Assembly (NCBI RefSeq): GCF_024213195.1
Contig: NZ_JANAVF010000002.1
Span: 310,001-374,000, forward strand
Reading direction: 5' to 3'
Source: Streptomyces sp. TBY4
GTDB lineage: Bacteria; Actinomycetota; Actinomycetes; Streptomycetales; Streptomycetaceae
Length of the DNA stretch: 64,000 nt
The notes under the pieces were generated by a model. It ran no database searches. It saw nothing but the letters and a program-made list of their open reading frames with translations, and had not been told where the DNA came from. The position numbers were made by a program, and so were the translations under genes. Shown here one piece after another: positions 1 to 8,214 of the stretch (within the stretch, counting starts at the first letter, position 1; each line of letters begins with the position of its first letter).

Positions 1-918
1 AGCCGGGCCGGCCGCACCGAGGAGGCCCTCGCGGGGTACGCGGCCGTCGCCGAAGGACGCGCCCAGGTGCTCGGCGCCGACCACCCGGACACCCTGGCCG
101 CGCGGCAGGAGGCGGCGTACGAGACGGGCCTGCTCGGCCGCCACCAGGAGGCGTACGAGGGCTACCGCGCGGTGCTCGCGGCCCGGGAGCGGACCGTGGG
201 TCGCATCCACCCCGACACCCTGCGCTGCCGGCACAACCTGGCCTGCGCGCTGGGCGCGCTGGGCCGCTTCTCCGAGGCGCACGCCGCCGCCGCCGAGGTG
301 GCCGCCGACCGGGCGGCCGTCCTGGGGGCGGAGCACGCGGACACGCTCCTGACCCGGTATGAGGTGGCGTACGCGCTGGGCCGCCTGGACCGCTGGGAGG
401 AGGCTCTGGAGGCCTTCCGGCACATCGCGGCCGTACGGGAACGGGTGCTCGGCCGCGACCACCCCGACACGCTGGCCGCCCGCTACGAGGCCGGGATCGC
501 GCTGGGCCGGACCGGCCGCTCCGCCGAGGCCCTGGAGCTGTTCCGGGACCTGGTCCGCGACCGCACCCGCGCCTACGGCGCCGCCGACCCGGAGACGCTG
601 CGGGCCCGGCACGTCCTCGGGGTGAACCTCGGGCGCCTGGAGCGCTGGGAGGAGGCGGTGGCGGAATCCCGGGAGGTGGGCGAGGCGCGGGCCCGCACGC
701 TCGGCCCCGAACACCCCGACACCCTGGTCAGCCGCCGCGAACTCGCCGTGGGGCTGGGCCGGCTGGGCCGCTGGGACCAGGCGCTGCCGGTCTACCGGGA
801 ACTCTCCGGCATCCGCGAGCGCTCGCTCGGCGACGGCCATCCCGACACGGTCGCCGCCCACGCCGACGAGGCGCACTGTCTGGAGCGGCTCGGCCAGGTG
901 TGTTACCAAGAGCCATGA
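1..918 (+). CDS. Tetratricopeptide repeat protein (5' end outside window)
   Basis: The frame is open from the first base, so the true start lies upstream; an internal GTG at 67 is not the start. The visible part is built of about seven 42-residue repeats with a recurring LGxxHPDTLxxR core followed by LGRxxRWEEAL, the kinesin-light-chain type of TPR. Such arrays are protein-interaction scaffolds; no enzymatic domain is visible in this C-terminal part. Its TGA overlaps the ATG of the following oxidoreductase (ATGA), so the two are probably translated together. The partner is unknown. Confidence 0.85.
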   Translation, partial: SRAGRTEEALAGYAAVAEGRAQVLGADHPDTLAARQEAAYETGLLGRHQEAYEGYRAVLAARERTVGRIHPDTLRCRHNLACALGALGRFSEAHAAAAEVAADRAAVLGAEHADTLLTRYEVAYALGRLDRWEEALEAFRHIAAVRERVLGRDHPDTLAARYEAGIALGRTGRSAEALELFRDLVRDRTRAYGAADPETLRARHVLGVNLGRLERWEEAVAESREVGEARARTLGPEHPDTLVSRRELAVGLGRLGRWDQALPVYRELSGIRERSLGDGHPDTVAAHADEAHCLERLGQVCYQEP

Positions 919-2495
919 CGACCTCGCGGGGCTTCGGGCACGACGTGTACGACGCGGTGATCGTGGGAGGGGGCCACAACGGCCTCGTCGCCGCCGCCTA
1001 CCTGGCCAGGGCCGGCCGCTCGGTCCTGGTCCTGGAGCGGCTCGGCCGCACCGGCGGGGCCGCCGTGTCCACCCGGCCGTTCCCGGGCGTCGACGCCCGC
1101 CTGTCCCGCTACTCCTACCTCGTCTCGCTGCTCCCCGCGAAGATCGTGCGCGAGCTGGGGCTGAGCTTCGAGGTCCGCAAGCGCTCGGTCTCCTCGTACA
1201 CCCCCGTCGAGCGCGCCGGACGCCCCGGCGGACTGCTGGTCGGCGGCGGCGAGGCGCGCACCCGGGAGTCCTTCGCACGGCTGACCGGCTCGGACCGGGA
1301 GTACGAGAGCTGGCGCGCCTTCTACGGGACCACCGGGCGGGCCGCCGAACGGCTCTTCCCGACGCTGACCGAGCCGCTGCCCACCCGCGCGGAGCTGCGC
1401 GCCCGGCTCGACGACGACGCGGCCTGGCGGATGCTGTTCGAGGAGCCGATCGGCCGGGCCGTCGAGCGGGAGTTCAGCGACGACCTGGTGCGCGGGGTGG
1501 TCCTCACCGACGCGCTGATCGGCACCTTCGCCGACGCCCACGACCCGGGCCTGGCCCAGAACCGCTGCTTCCTCTACCACGTCATCGGCGGCGGCACCGG
1601 CGACTGGGACGTACCCGTCGGCGGCATGGGCGCCCTCACCGACGCCCTCGCCGCGTCCGCGCTGGCGGCCGGGGCGGAGATCGCCACCGGCCACGAGGCA
1701 CTGCGCATCGACACGGACGGGACGACCGCCCCGGCCGAGGTGACCTTCCGTACGGCGACGGGCGAGGGACGGGTCGCCGGCCGGGTGGTGCTCGTGAACG
1801 CCTCGCCGCAGGCGCTGGCCGAACTCCTGGGGGAGGAACCGGCGCAGCCGGCCCCCGAGGGCGCCCAGCTGAAGGTCAACATGCTGCTGCGCCGCCTGCC
1901 CCGGCTGCGCGACACCACCGTCGACCCGCGCGAGGCCTTCGGCGGCACCTTCCACATCGCCGAGGGGTACGAACAGCTCGCCCGGGCCCACGCGGAGGCC
2001 GCCGCCGGTGAACTGCCCTCCGTGCCGCCCTCGGAGATCTACTGCCACTCGCTCACGGACCCGACGATCCTGGGGCCCGAGCTGGCGGAGCAGGGCTACC
2101 AGACCCTGACCCTCTTCGGACTGCACGCCCCGGCGCGGCTGTTCGAAAAGGACAACCAGGGGGCGCGGGAGGTACTGCTCGCCTCCACCCTCGCCCAGCT
2201 CGACACGCACCTGGCCGAACCGCTCACCGACTGCCTGGCCTTCGACGCCGACGGCCGCCCGTGCATCGAGGCCAAGACCCCGCTCGACCTGGAGCGCGAA
2301 CTGCGCCTGCCCGGCGGGCACATCTTCCACCGCGACCTGTCCTGGCCGTACTCCGACTCGGGGGAGGGCGGCGGCCGCTGGGGCGTGGAGACCGCCCACC
2401 GCAACGTACTGCTGTGCGGGGCGGGGGCGGTCCGGGGCGGCGGCGTCAGCGGGGTTCCCGGCCACAACGCGGCGATGGCGGTACTGGGGCACTGA
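915..2495 (+). CDS. FAD-dependent oxidoreductase, phytoene desaturase (CrtI)-like
   Basis: A 526-residue protein with an N-terminal Rossmann dinucleotide fold (VIVGGGHNGLVAAAYL near residue 18, then a VLVLERLGRTGGA segment), the hallmark of the CrtI/amine-oxidase-like superfamily. The C-terminal LLCGAGAVRGGGVSGVPGHN segment matches the second FAD-contacting motif of that family. Length fits the NAD(P)/FAD-dependent oxidoreductases often annotated as phytoene dehydrogenase-like. No other carotenoid gene is nearby, so a desaturase of carotenoids is not implied. The ATG at 915 overlaps the upstream TPR stop. Substrate unknown. Confidence 0.85.
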   Translation: MTTSRGFGHDVYDAVIVGGGHNGLVAAAYLARAGRSVLVLERLGRTGGAAVSTRPFPGVDARLSRYSYLVSLLPAKIVRELGLSFEVRKRSVSSYTPVERAGRPGGLLVGGGEARTRESFARLTGSDREYESWRAFYGTTGRAAERLFPTLTEPLPTRAELRARLDDDAAWRMLFEEPIGRAVEREFSDDLVRGVVLTDALIGTFADAHDPGLAQNRCFLYHVIGGGTGDWDVPVGGMGALTDALAASALAAGAEIATGHEALRIDTDGTTAPAEVTFRTATGEGRVAGRVVLVNASPQALAELLGEEPAQPAPEGAQLKVNMLLRRLPRLRDTTVDPREAFGGTFHIAEGYEQLARAHAEAAAGELPSVPPSEIYCHSLTDPTILGPELAEQGYQTLTLFGLHAPARLFEKDNQGAREVLLASTLAQLDTHLAEPLTDCLAFDADGRPCIEAKTPLDLERELRLPGGHIFHRDLSWPYSDSGEGGGRWGVETAHRNVLLCGAGAVRGGGVSGVPGHNAAMAVLGH

Positions 2496-2514
2496 CGCCG
2501 GACCCGCCTCAGCT

Positions 2515-2958
2515 CTAGCCGACCGGGTCGATCACGACGATCGGGATCTCCCGGCTGGTCTTGGCCTGGTACTCGTCGTACGAGGGCCAGTGCTTCACCA
2601 TCAGCGGCCAGAACGCGGCGCGCTCCTCGGAGGTCGCGGTCCGCGCGATGCCCTGCCGGACCTCGGGCCCGACCTGCACCCGCACCTCCGGGTGCTCGGT
2701 GAGGTTCCGGTACCAGAGCGGGTCCGCGGGGTCGCCGCCCTTGGAGGCGACGATGAGGTAGCGGCCGTCGTCCTCGCCGTAGATGAGCGGGGTCCGCACG
2801 GGCTTCCCGGACTTGCGGCCGATGGTGGTGAGCAGCAGGGTCTGGGTGTTGTTCCAGTACTGCCCCTCGGTCCCGCCCGAACCGACGTACAGCTTGACGT
2901 GATCCAGGGTCCAGCCCGGCTTGGGGTCGATCGGGTTGTCCCAGTCGATCGCGGTCAT
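2515..2958 (-). CDS. F420-type (Ddn-family) nitroreductase
   Basis: A 147-residue protein of the deazaflavin-dependent nitroreductase family, a split-barrel fold that usually uses coenzyme F420 to reduce quinones or nitro compounds. Family features are the LLLTTIGRKSGKPVRTPLIY segment with its basic GRKSG cofactor-phosphate loop, the YLIVASKGGDPADPLWYRNL segment and the HPEVRVQVG strand. Length is typical. It is convergent with the CrtI-like gene, with only 19 bp between stops. The start ATG begins MTAIDWDNP, preceded by AGGCGAAGCG on the coding strand. Confidence 0.88.
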   Translation of the reverse strand: MTAIDWDNPIDPKPGWTLDHVKLYVGSGGTEGQYWNNTQTLLLTTIGRKSGKPVRTPLIYGEDDGRYLIVASKGGDPADPLWYRNLTEHPEVRVQVGPEVRQGIARTATSEERAAFWPLMVKHWPSYDEYQAKTSREIPIVVIDPVG

Positions 2959-3041
2959 ATCGCTTCGCCTGCCTTCGTGTTGAACGGTCAACGAACCACA
3001 ACAACGAGTGTCGGGGCCACAGGGTACGGCCGCCCTCCGAC

Positions 3042-4225
3042 CTAATCCGGACGCGTGCACCCGTCGACGCCGAACCCGTCGAAAGCGAGCAGGTCGAAGG
3101 CGAACAGGTCGTCCAGGGCGCGCCGCGCGGCGCGGGCCGGGGCGGCGCGGACGGCGAGGTCGCGGGCGGCCACCGCGAGGGGGTGCCTGAGGGCCGCGAC
3201 GCGGCCGGCGCGGCGGGAGCGGATGCGCAGGGCGTCGGTGCGGGCGCAGCGGGCCGCGCTGTAGGCGGCCAGGGCGGCCGGCACGTCGGCTCCGTCCAGC
3301 AGGTGGGCGAGGACGGCGGCGTCCTCGACGGCCTGGCAGCCGCCCTGGCCGAGGTTGGGGGTCATGGCGTGCGCCGCGTCGCCGAGCCATGCCAGCCGGC
3401 CCTGGTGGAAGCGGGGGAGCGGGGCGGCCAGGTCGTACAGGTCGTGCTGGAGCACGGCTGCCGGGTCGATCCGCTCCAGCAGGGCGGGGATGGGGTCGTG
3501 CCAGGAGCCGTAGCGGCGCAGGAGTTCGGCGCGGACGTCGGCGGGCCGGTAGCCCTCGGGGACGACCGCGGTGGCGTACAGGTACACGCGGCCGTCGGCG
3601 AGCGGGACGACGCCGAAGCGCTCCCCGCGGCCCCAGGTTTCGGCGGCGGCGCGCACGGGCGGGCCGCCGGCGGGAAGGACGGTCCGCCACGCGGTCTCCC
3701 CGCTGTGGTGCAGGCCGGGATGGGCCGGAAAGTGCTGGCGGCGGACCGGGCTGTGGATGCCGTCGGCGGCGATGACCACCTCGGCGGTGAGAGCGCCGGC
3801 CGAGGTGTGGGCGACCGGACGGCCGTCCGCGTCCTCGACGGAGCCCACTGCCGTGCCGTACCGGAGGGTCCCGTCGGGGAGAGCGGCGGTCAGGGCGGCG
3901 GAGAGGGCCGGGCGGTGCACGGCGAGCGGGGGCCGGCCGTACCGGGCGGCCAGCGCGGCGCCGTCGGCGCGGCTCAGCAGTGGCCGCCGGGGCGGCGCAG
4001 GTCCATCGCGGCGGGGGTGGCGTGCCCCGTCGCGCGGGCGGCGTCGAAGCCGATGGCGTCGAAGGCGCGCAGGGCGTTGGGGGCGAGGACGATTCCCGCG
4101 CCGACGGCGGACGGCCCCGTCGCGCGTTCGCAGACGGTGACGTCCCAACCGCGCCGGTGCAGGGCCACCGCCACGGAGAGTCCACCGATCCCGGCACCCG
4201 CCACCAGCGCTCGACGTCGCGTCAC
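3042..4225 (-). pseudogene. FAD-dependent monooxygenase, frameshifted
   Basis: The N-terminal third reads in one frame (VTRRRALVAGAGIGGLSVAV, the FAD-binding GxGxxG, then an ERA segment) and hits TGA at about 3974. The rest continues in another frame with ADGAALAARYGRPPL, VVIAADGIHSPVR (DG motif) and WLGDAAHAMTPNLGQGG (second FAD motif). One missing base near 3975-3985, where CACTGCTG would need to read CACCTGCTG, restores one frame of 394 residues, typical for PHBH-fold monooxygenases. The span is 1184 bp, one base short of a multiple of three. GTG at 4225 is chosen because GGGGAGGG lies 7 nt upstream. It is divergent from a TetR gene. This is either a true frameshift or a sequencing error. 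Confidence 0.75.
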
Positions 4226-4252
4226 GGCCGTTCCCTCCCCGCTCGCCATGTC

Positions 4253-4268
4253 CTCTACAGGTGTAGAG
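4253..4268. promoter_or_regulatory. Palindromic operator 1 (TetR-type)
   Basis: CTCTACAGGTGTAGAG, with perfect 7-bp half-sites around a GG centre, lies in the divergent region between the monooxygenase and the TetR gene. The same half-sites occur 29 bp away. Confidence 0.75.
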
Positions 4269-4281
4269 GACATGGTGGTCA

Positions 4282-4297
4282 CTCTACACTTGTAGAG
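4282..4297. promoter_or_regulatory. Palindromic operator 2 (TetR-type)
   Basis: CTCTACACTTGTAGAG has the same 7-bp half-sites as the site at 4253-4268, with centres 29 bp apart. It ends 7 bp before the TetR ATG, as expected for an autorepressor whose transcript has a very short leader or none. Confidence 0.78.
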
Positions 4298-4304
4298 TGG
4301 CCGT

Positions 4305-4937
4305 ATGCACTCCCCCGAGCGCGGCGGTGACCGCAGAACCCTGATCGCGGACAGCGCGATCGGCCTCGTGGCGGCCGCCGGGCTGCGCGGCCTGACCCAC
4401 CGGGCGGTCGACGGCGCGGCCGGGCTTCCGGCGGGCAGTACCTCGTACTACTTCCGTACGAGGACGGCGCTGATCGGCGCCTGCTACGCGCGACTGGCCG
4501 AGCTGGACCTCGGAGACTTCGACGGGGGCGCAGCCCCTTCGGATTCGCCTCCGCCTCCTGCTTCGTCCTCGGCTCCGGCTTCGCCGGCGGACCGGGACGT
4601 CGTGGCCGCGGCGCTCGCCGCGCTGCTGTACCGGTGGCTGACCTCGGGGCGCTCCCGGCAGCTGGCGCGCTTCGAGCTGAGCCTGGAGGCCGCCCGCAAT
4701 CCGGAGCTTGCGACGGAACTCCACCGGGCCGGCTCGGGCTCGCGGGACCGGGCCGCCGTGATCCTCGCGGCACTCGGCGCCGCCCGGCCGGCCGAGTCCG
4801 CCGAACTTCTGGTCGCGTGGGCCGACGGGCTCCTCTACGACCGCCTCGCGGGCGCGCTCGCCCGCACCCGCCCCGCGCCGCAGCTCGCCGAACTGACCTC
4901 CGTGGCCCGCAAGATGATCGACGCGGCCCTGGCGTAG
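4305..4937 (+). CDS. TetR/AcrR family transcriptional regulator
   Basis: A 210-residue protein with an N-terminal TetR HTH (about residues 12-58: LIADSAIGLVAAAGLRGLTH followed by the YYFRTRTALI recognition region). The C-terminal half is the variable ligand domain. No good Shine-Dalgarno precedes the ATG and the second operator ends 7 bp upstream, so the message may be leaderless. The two CTCTACA-NN-TGTAGAG sites between it and the divergent monooxygenase make autoregulation and control of that gene likely. The low-complexity Ser/Ala/Pro stretch near residue 80 is a family-atypical linker. Confidence 0.9.
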   Translation: MHSPERGGDRRTLIADSAIGLVAAAGLRGLTHRAVDGAAGLPAGSTSYYFRTRTALIGACYARLAELDLGDFDGGAAPSDSPPPPASSSAPASPADRDVVAAALAALLYRWLTSGRSRQLARFELSLEAARNPELATELHRAGSGSRDRAAVILAALGAARPAESAELLVAWADGLLYDRLAGALARTRPAPQLAELTSVARKMIDAALA

Positions 4938-4984
4938 GCCGGGCCGGTTCGGGCCGGGCCCGCGCCTCCGGGGCCGTGCCGCCC

Positions 4985-6943
4985 TCAGTCCGACGAGCGG
5001 GACCAGCCCGCGGCCTCGATGCGGGCGGCGTCCGCGGGGCGGTCCTCGGCGAAGAGGAGGCGGGCCGGCTCCGACACGCGCAGGACGTCCACGTACACCC
5101 CCCGGCCCACGTAGCGGCCCTCGGCGGTGTGGCGGAAGCGGAGGCGGACCTCGCGGCCGGCCCAGGCGTCGAGCGGGGCTTCGAGGCGGTGCCAGATGCG
5201 CCCCGACCAGCCGGAGACGGACCCCCGCTGCCAGTACTCGGCGGCGCCCCCGGTGGTGCGGACGGTGGTGAAGGGGAGCGGCTCCCAGCTCTGCCCGTCG
5301 GCCGAGGCCTCCACGTGCAGGGAGCCCGCGCCGGGCACGGTGTCCCACCACAGCGCGCAGCGCAGCCGGGCGGCGCCGGTGGCGGGGGTGAGGGGCGGGA
5401 GGGTGAGGGTGCCGGAGCCGCCGGTCTCCATGCCGGAGTACCAGGCCGGGCCGCCGTGCTTGGTGCGGACGGGGACGGCGCGGGCGAAGCGGTTGCCGAC
5501 GGCGACGCGGGGGGCGCTGCCGGCGCGCCAGGTGCGCACGGGGTGGACGGAGTTGCCCAGGAGGATCAGGAAGGAGTCGGTGGAGGGGTCCAGGACGAGG
5601 GAGGTGCCGGTGAAGCCGGTGTGGCCGGCGGAGTGCGGGGTGGCCATGGCGCCCATGTACCAGTGCTGGTAGAGCTCGAAGCCCAGGCCGTGGTCGTCGC
5701 CGGGGAAGGCGGTGTTGTAGTCGGTGAAGAGGAGCTCGACGGAGGCGGGGCGCAGGATGCGCTTTCCCGCGTAGACCCCGCCGTCGAGGAGGGTGCGGGC
5801 GAGGATCGCCAGGTCCCAGGCGGTGCCGAAGACCCCGGCGTGGCCGGCGACCCCGCCCAGTGCGTACGCGTTCTCGTCGTGGACCTCGCCCCAGACGAGC
5901 CCGCGGTCCAGCCCGGACCAGGGCGGGCGCTGGACCTCGGTGGCGGCCGTGACCCGGCGCCAGGAGAGCGGTGGGTTGAAACGAGTGCGGTGCATCCCGA
6001 GCGGAGCGGTGATCTCGTCCTGGAGTAGCAGGTCCAGTGTGTGACCGGTGATCCGTTCCAGGAGCAGCTGGAGGGCGATGAGATTGAGATCGGAGTAGCG
6101 GTAGACCGTCCCCGGGGTCTCCTGCGGCCTCACCGACCACAGCAGCCTCAACTGACCCGCCCGGGTCGGCTCCTGGTAGAAGGGCGCCCAGGACCGCAGC
6201 CCCGAGGTGTGCGTCAGGAGCTGGCGCACGGTGACCGACTCCTTGCCCCCGCCCGTGAACTCGGGCAGGTACCGGTTCACCGGCGCCTCCAGCTCCAGCC
6301 GCCCGCGCTCCATCTGCTGCACGGCCAGCAGGGAGGTGAAGAGCTTCGAGAGGGAGGCCAGGTCGAAGACCGTGTCCTCGGCCATCGCGATCCGCTGGGC
6401 GGCCGGGAACTCCCGGACCCGGTCGGTGCGTCCGTCGTAGTCGGCGTACCGGACGGCGTCGCCCATCGCCCGGTGCAGCGCCACGGTGCGGCCCCGGCCG
6501 GCGAGGACCACGGCCCCGGCGTAGTAAGGGTGTTCGGGGGAGGGGCCGAGGAAGCGCCGCGCCTCGTCCGCCACCCCTTCGAGATGCTTCTCCACCAGCC
6601 CCGCCTGGCGGGCGGACCCGTACCGCAGCCGCAGTCCCTGGAGCGCGCGCCGCTCCGCCGGCCTCGCCCCCCCTGAGGGCCCCGCGGCCCCCGCGGCCCC
6701 GGGCAGCGCCGCCTGGAGCACGAGCACACCGCCCAGCGCCAGCAGGCGCGCCCCGAGCCGCCGCCGGCTGAGCCCGCGCCCGGGCCCGGTGCCGCCCGCC
6801 GCCTCGGCCCGTGCACCACCCTCCGCCCCGAGCCCGCCGCCGTCCGCCCCCGGCCCGCTGCCGCCGCCGTCGTGCGCCGTCGGGCCGGTCGTGCCGGAGC
6901 CCTTCGTGTCACCGTCGTTCCCGGCTGCCCCTGGTGCCTTCAT
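4985..6943 (-). CDS. Exported serine hydrolase (class C beta-lactamase/esterase fold)
   Basis: A 652-residue protein. Residues 1-55 are Gly/Ala-rich, followed by a twin-arginine-like signal (SRRRLGARLLALGG, residues 59-72) and an Ala-rich cleavage region near 88. The catalytic domain has the SxxK motif at S197-K200 (SLSK), a Y283-S-D in place of the usual YxN, and a late GHTG motif. It therefore belongs with penicillin-binding-protein-like esterases or D-aminopeptidases. The last 150 residues form an extra beta-rich domain (GGPAWYSGME onward), probably for substrate or surface binding. ATG at 6943 is chosen because GGAGG lies 8 nt upstream; a longer reading frame continues but has no such site. 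Confidence 0.85.
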   Translation of the reverse strand: MKAPGAAGNDGDTKGSGTTGPTAHDGGGSGPGADGGGLGAEGGARAEAAGGTGPGRGLSRRRLGARLLALGGVLVLQAALPGAAGAAGPSGGARPAERRALQGLRLRYGSARQAGLVEKHLEGVADEARRFLGPSPEHPYYAGAVVLAGRGRTVALHRAMGDAVRYADYDGRTDRVREFPAAQRIAMAEDTVFDLASLSKLFTSLLAVQQMERGRLELEAPVNRYLPEFTGGGKESVTVRQLLTHTSGLRSWAPFYQEPTRAGQLRLLWSVRPQETPGTVYRYSDLNLIALQLLLERITGHTLDLLLQDEITAPLGMHRTRFNPPLSWRRVTAATEVQRPPWSGLDRGLVWGEVHDENAYALGGVAGHAGVFGTAWDLAILARTLLDGGVYAGKRILRPASVELLFTDYNTAFPGDDHGLGFELYQHWYMGAMATPHSAGHTGFTGTSLVLDPSTDSFLILLGNSVHPVRTWRAGSAPRVAVGNRFARAVPVRTKHGGPAWYSGMETGGSGTLTLPPLTPATGAARLRCALWWDTVPGAGSLHVEASADGQSWEPLPFTTVRTTGGAAEYWQRGSVSGWSGRIWHRLEAPLDAWAGREVRLRFRHTAEGRYVGRGVYVDVLRVSEPARLLFAEDRPADAARIEAAGWSRSSD

Positions 6944-7028
6944 GACCGGTCCTCCCGTCCGCCGCCGTGCCCTTCCGAGTATCTGCCCGCTCACGGCACG
7001 GGCCCCGCGGTGACCGGCCGGCAAAGAA

Positions 7029-7045
7029 TCTGACGCTGCATCAGA
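7029..7045. promoter_or_regulatory. TCTGA-N7-TCAGA operator, copy A
   Basis: The inverted repeat TCTGACGCTGCATCAGA followed by AAA lies 44 bp before the nitronate-monooxygenase-like gene and between it and the divergent serine hydrolase. The same arrangement, with identical half-sites and spacing, is found at 35849 and 47208 upstream of other catabolic genes. It is inferred to be the operator of one TetR-like repressor. Confidence 0.65.
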
Positions 7046-7088
7046 AAACCTCTTCCCTCGGCGGCCGGGCTGCGGCATCCTGCCGCCC

Positions 7089-8195
7089 ATGGAGACGGAG
7101 CTGAGCAGAAAACTGGGAATAGAGCACGCCATCTTCGGCTTCACGCCCTTCCCGGCGGTGGCCGCTGCCATCACCCGCGCGGGCGGGTTCGGGGTGCTCG
7201 GAGCGGTCCGCTACACCGCCCCCGACGACCTGAAGCGCGACCTCGACTGGATGCAGGAGCACACCGACGGCAAGCCCTACGGGCTCGACGTGGTCATGCC
7301 CGCGAAGAAGGCCGTCGACGGCGTCAGCGAGGCCGACATCGAGGCGATGATCCCGGCCGCGCACCGGGAGTACGTCCGCGACACCCTCGCCAAACACCAC
7401 GTACCCGAACTTCCGGAGGGCGAGGCCTCCGGCTGGCGCATCACCGGCTGGATGGAACAGGTCGCCCGCAACCAGCTCGACGTCGCCTTCGACTACCCCA
7501 TCAAACTCCTGGCGAACGCCCTCGGTTCCCCGCCCGCCGACGTCATCGCGCGCGCCCACGAGCACGGGGTCCTCGTCGCCGCCCTCGCCGGCAGCGCCAA
7601 GCACGCCCGCCGGCACGCCGAGGCCGGCATCGACATCGTCGTCGCCCAGGGGTACGAGGCCGGCGGCCACACCGGCGACATCGCCAGCATGGTCCTGGTG
7701 CCCGAGGTGGTCGAGGCCGTCGCCCCGCTCCCGGTCCTCGCCGCCGGCGGCATCGGCAGCGGCGAGCAGATCGCCGCCGGGCTGGCCCTCGGCGCCCAGG
7801 GCGCCTGGCTCGGCTCCCTCTGGCTGACCACCACCGAGGCGGACATGCACTCCCGCGCCCTCACCGAGAAGCTGCTCGCGGCCGGCTCCGGCGACACCGT
7901 CCGCTCCCGCGCACTGACCGGCAAGCCCGCGCGCCAGCTGCGCACCGAGTGGACCGACGCGTGGGACGACCCGGAGGGCCCCGGCGCCCTGCCGATGCCC
8001 CTGCAGGGACTCCTCGTCGCGGAAGCCGTGTCCCGCATCCAGAAGTACGAGATCCAGCCGCTGCTGGGCACCCCCGTCGGCCAGATCGTCGGCCGGATGA
8101 ACAGCGAGCGCAGCGTCCAGGCCGTCTTCGACGACCTCACCAGCGGCTTCGAGCGCGCCATCGACCGCATCAACCGCATCGCCGGCCGGGCCTGA
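7089..8195 (+). CDS. NAD(P)H-dependent flavin oxidoreductase (nitronate monooxygenase family)
   Basis: A 368-residue TIM-barrel protein of the 2-nitropropane dioxygenase family. Visible motifs are ITRAGGFGVLGA near the N-terminus, AQGYEAGGHTG for phosphate/FMN contact, and VLAAGGIGSGEQIAAGLALGAQGAWLG split over the C-terminal FMN site. In actinobacteria this class is often linked to acyl-CoA or steroid side-chain catabolism, and here it is followed 19 bp later by an acyl-CoA synthetase in the same direction. A TCTGA-N7-TCAGA palindrome lies 44 bp upstream of its ATG. Substrate cannot be read from the sequence. Confidence 0.88.
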   Translation: METELSRKLGIEHAIFGFTPFPAVAAAITRAGGFGVLGAVRYTAPDDLKRDLDWMQEHTDGKPYGLDVVMPAKKAVDGVSEADIEAMIPAAHREYVRDTLAKHHVPELPEGEASGWRITGWMEQVARNQLDVAFDYPIKLLANALGSPPADVIARAHEHGVLVAALAGSAKHARRHAEAGIDIVVAQGYEAGGHTGDIASMVLVPEVVEAVAPLPVLAAGGIGSGEQIAAGLALGAQGAWLGSLWLTTTEADMHSRALTEKLLAAGSGDTVRSRALTGKPARQLRTEWTDAWDDPEGPGALPMPLQGLLVAEAVSRIQKYEIQPLLGTPVGQIVGRMNSERSVQAVFDDLTSGFERAIDRINRIAGRA

Positions 8196-8214
8196 GGAAA
8201 GAGGAGTGGACAAG

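Noticed and set aside
903..2492. Long minus-strand open frame opposite the CrtI-like gene
   Set aside because: It is a mirror of a GC-rich gene with low-complexity Gly/Val/Arg sequence and no domain; the plus-strand gene has clear motifs and codon pattern.
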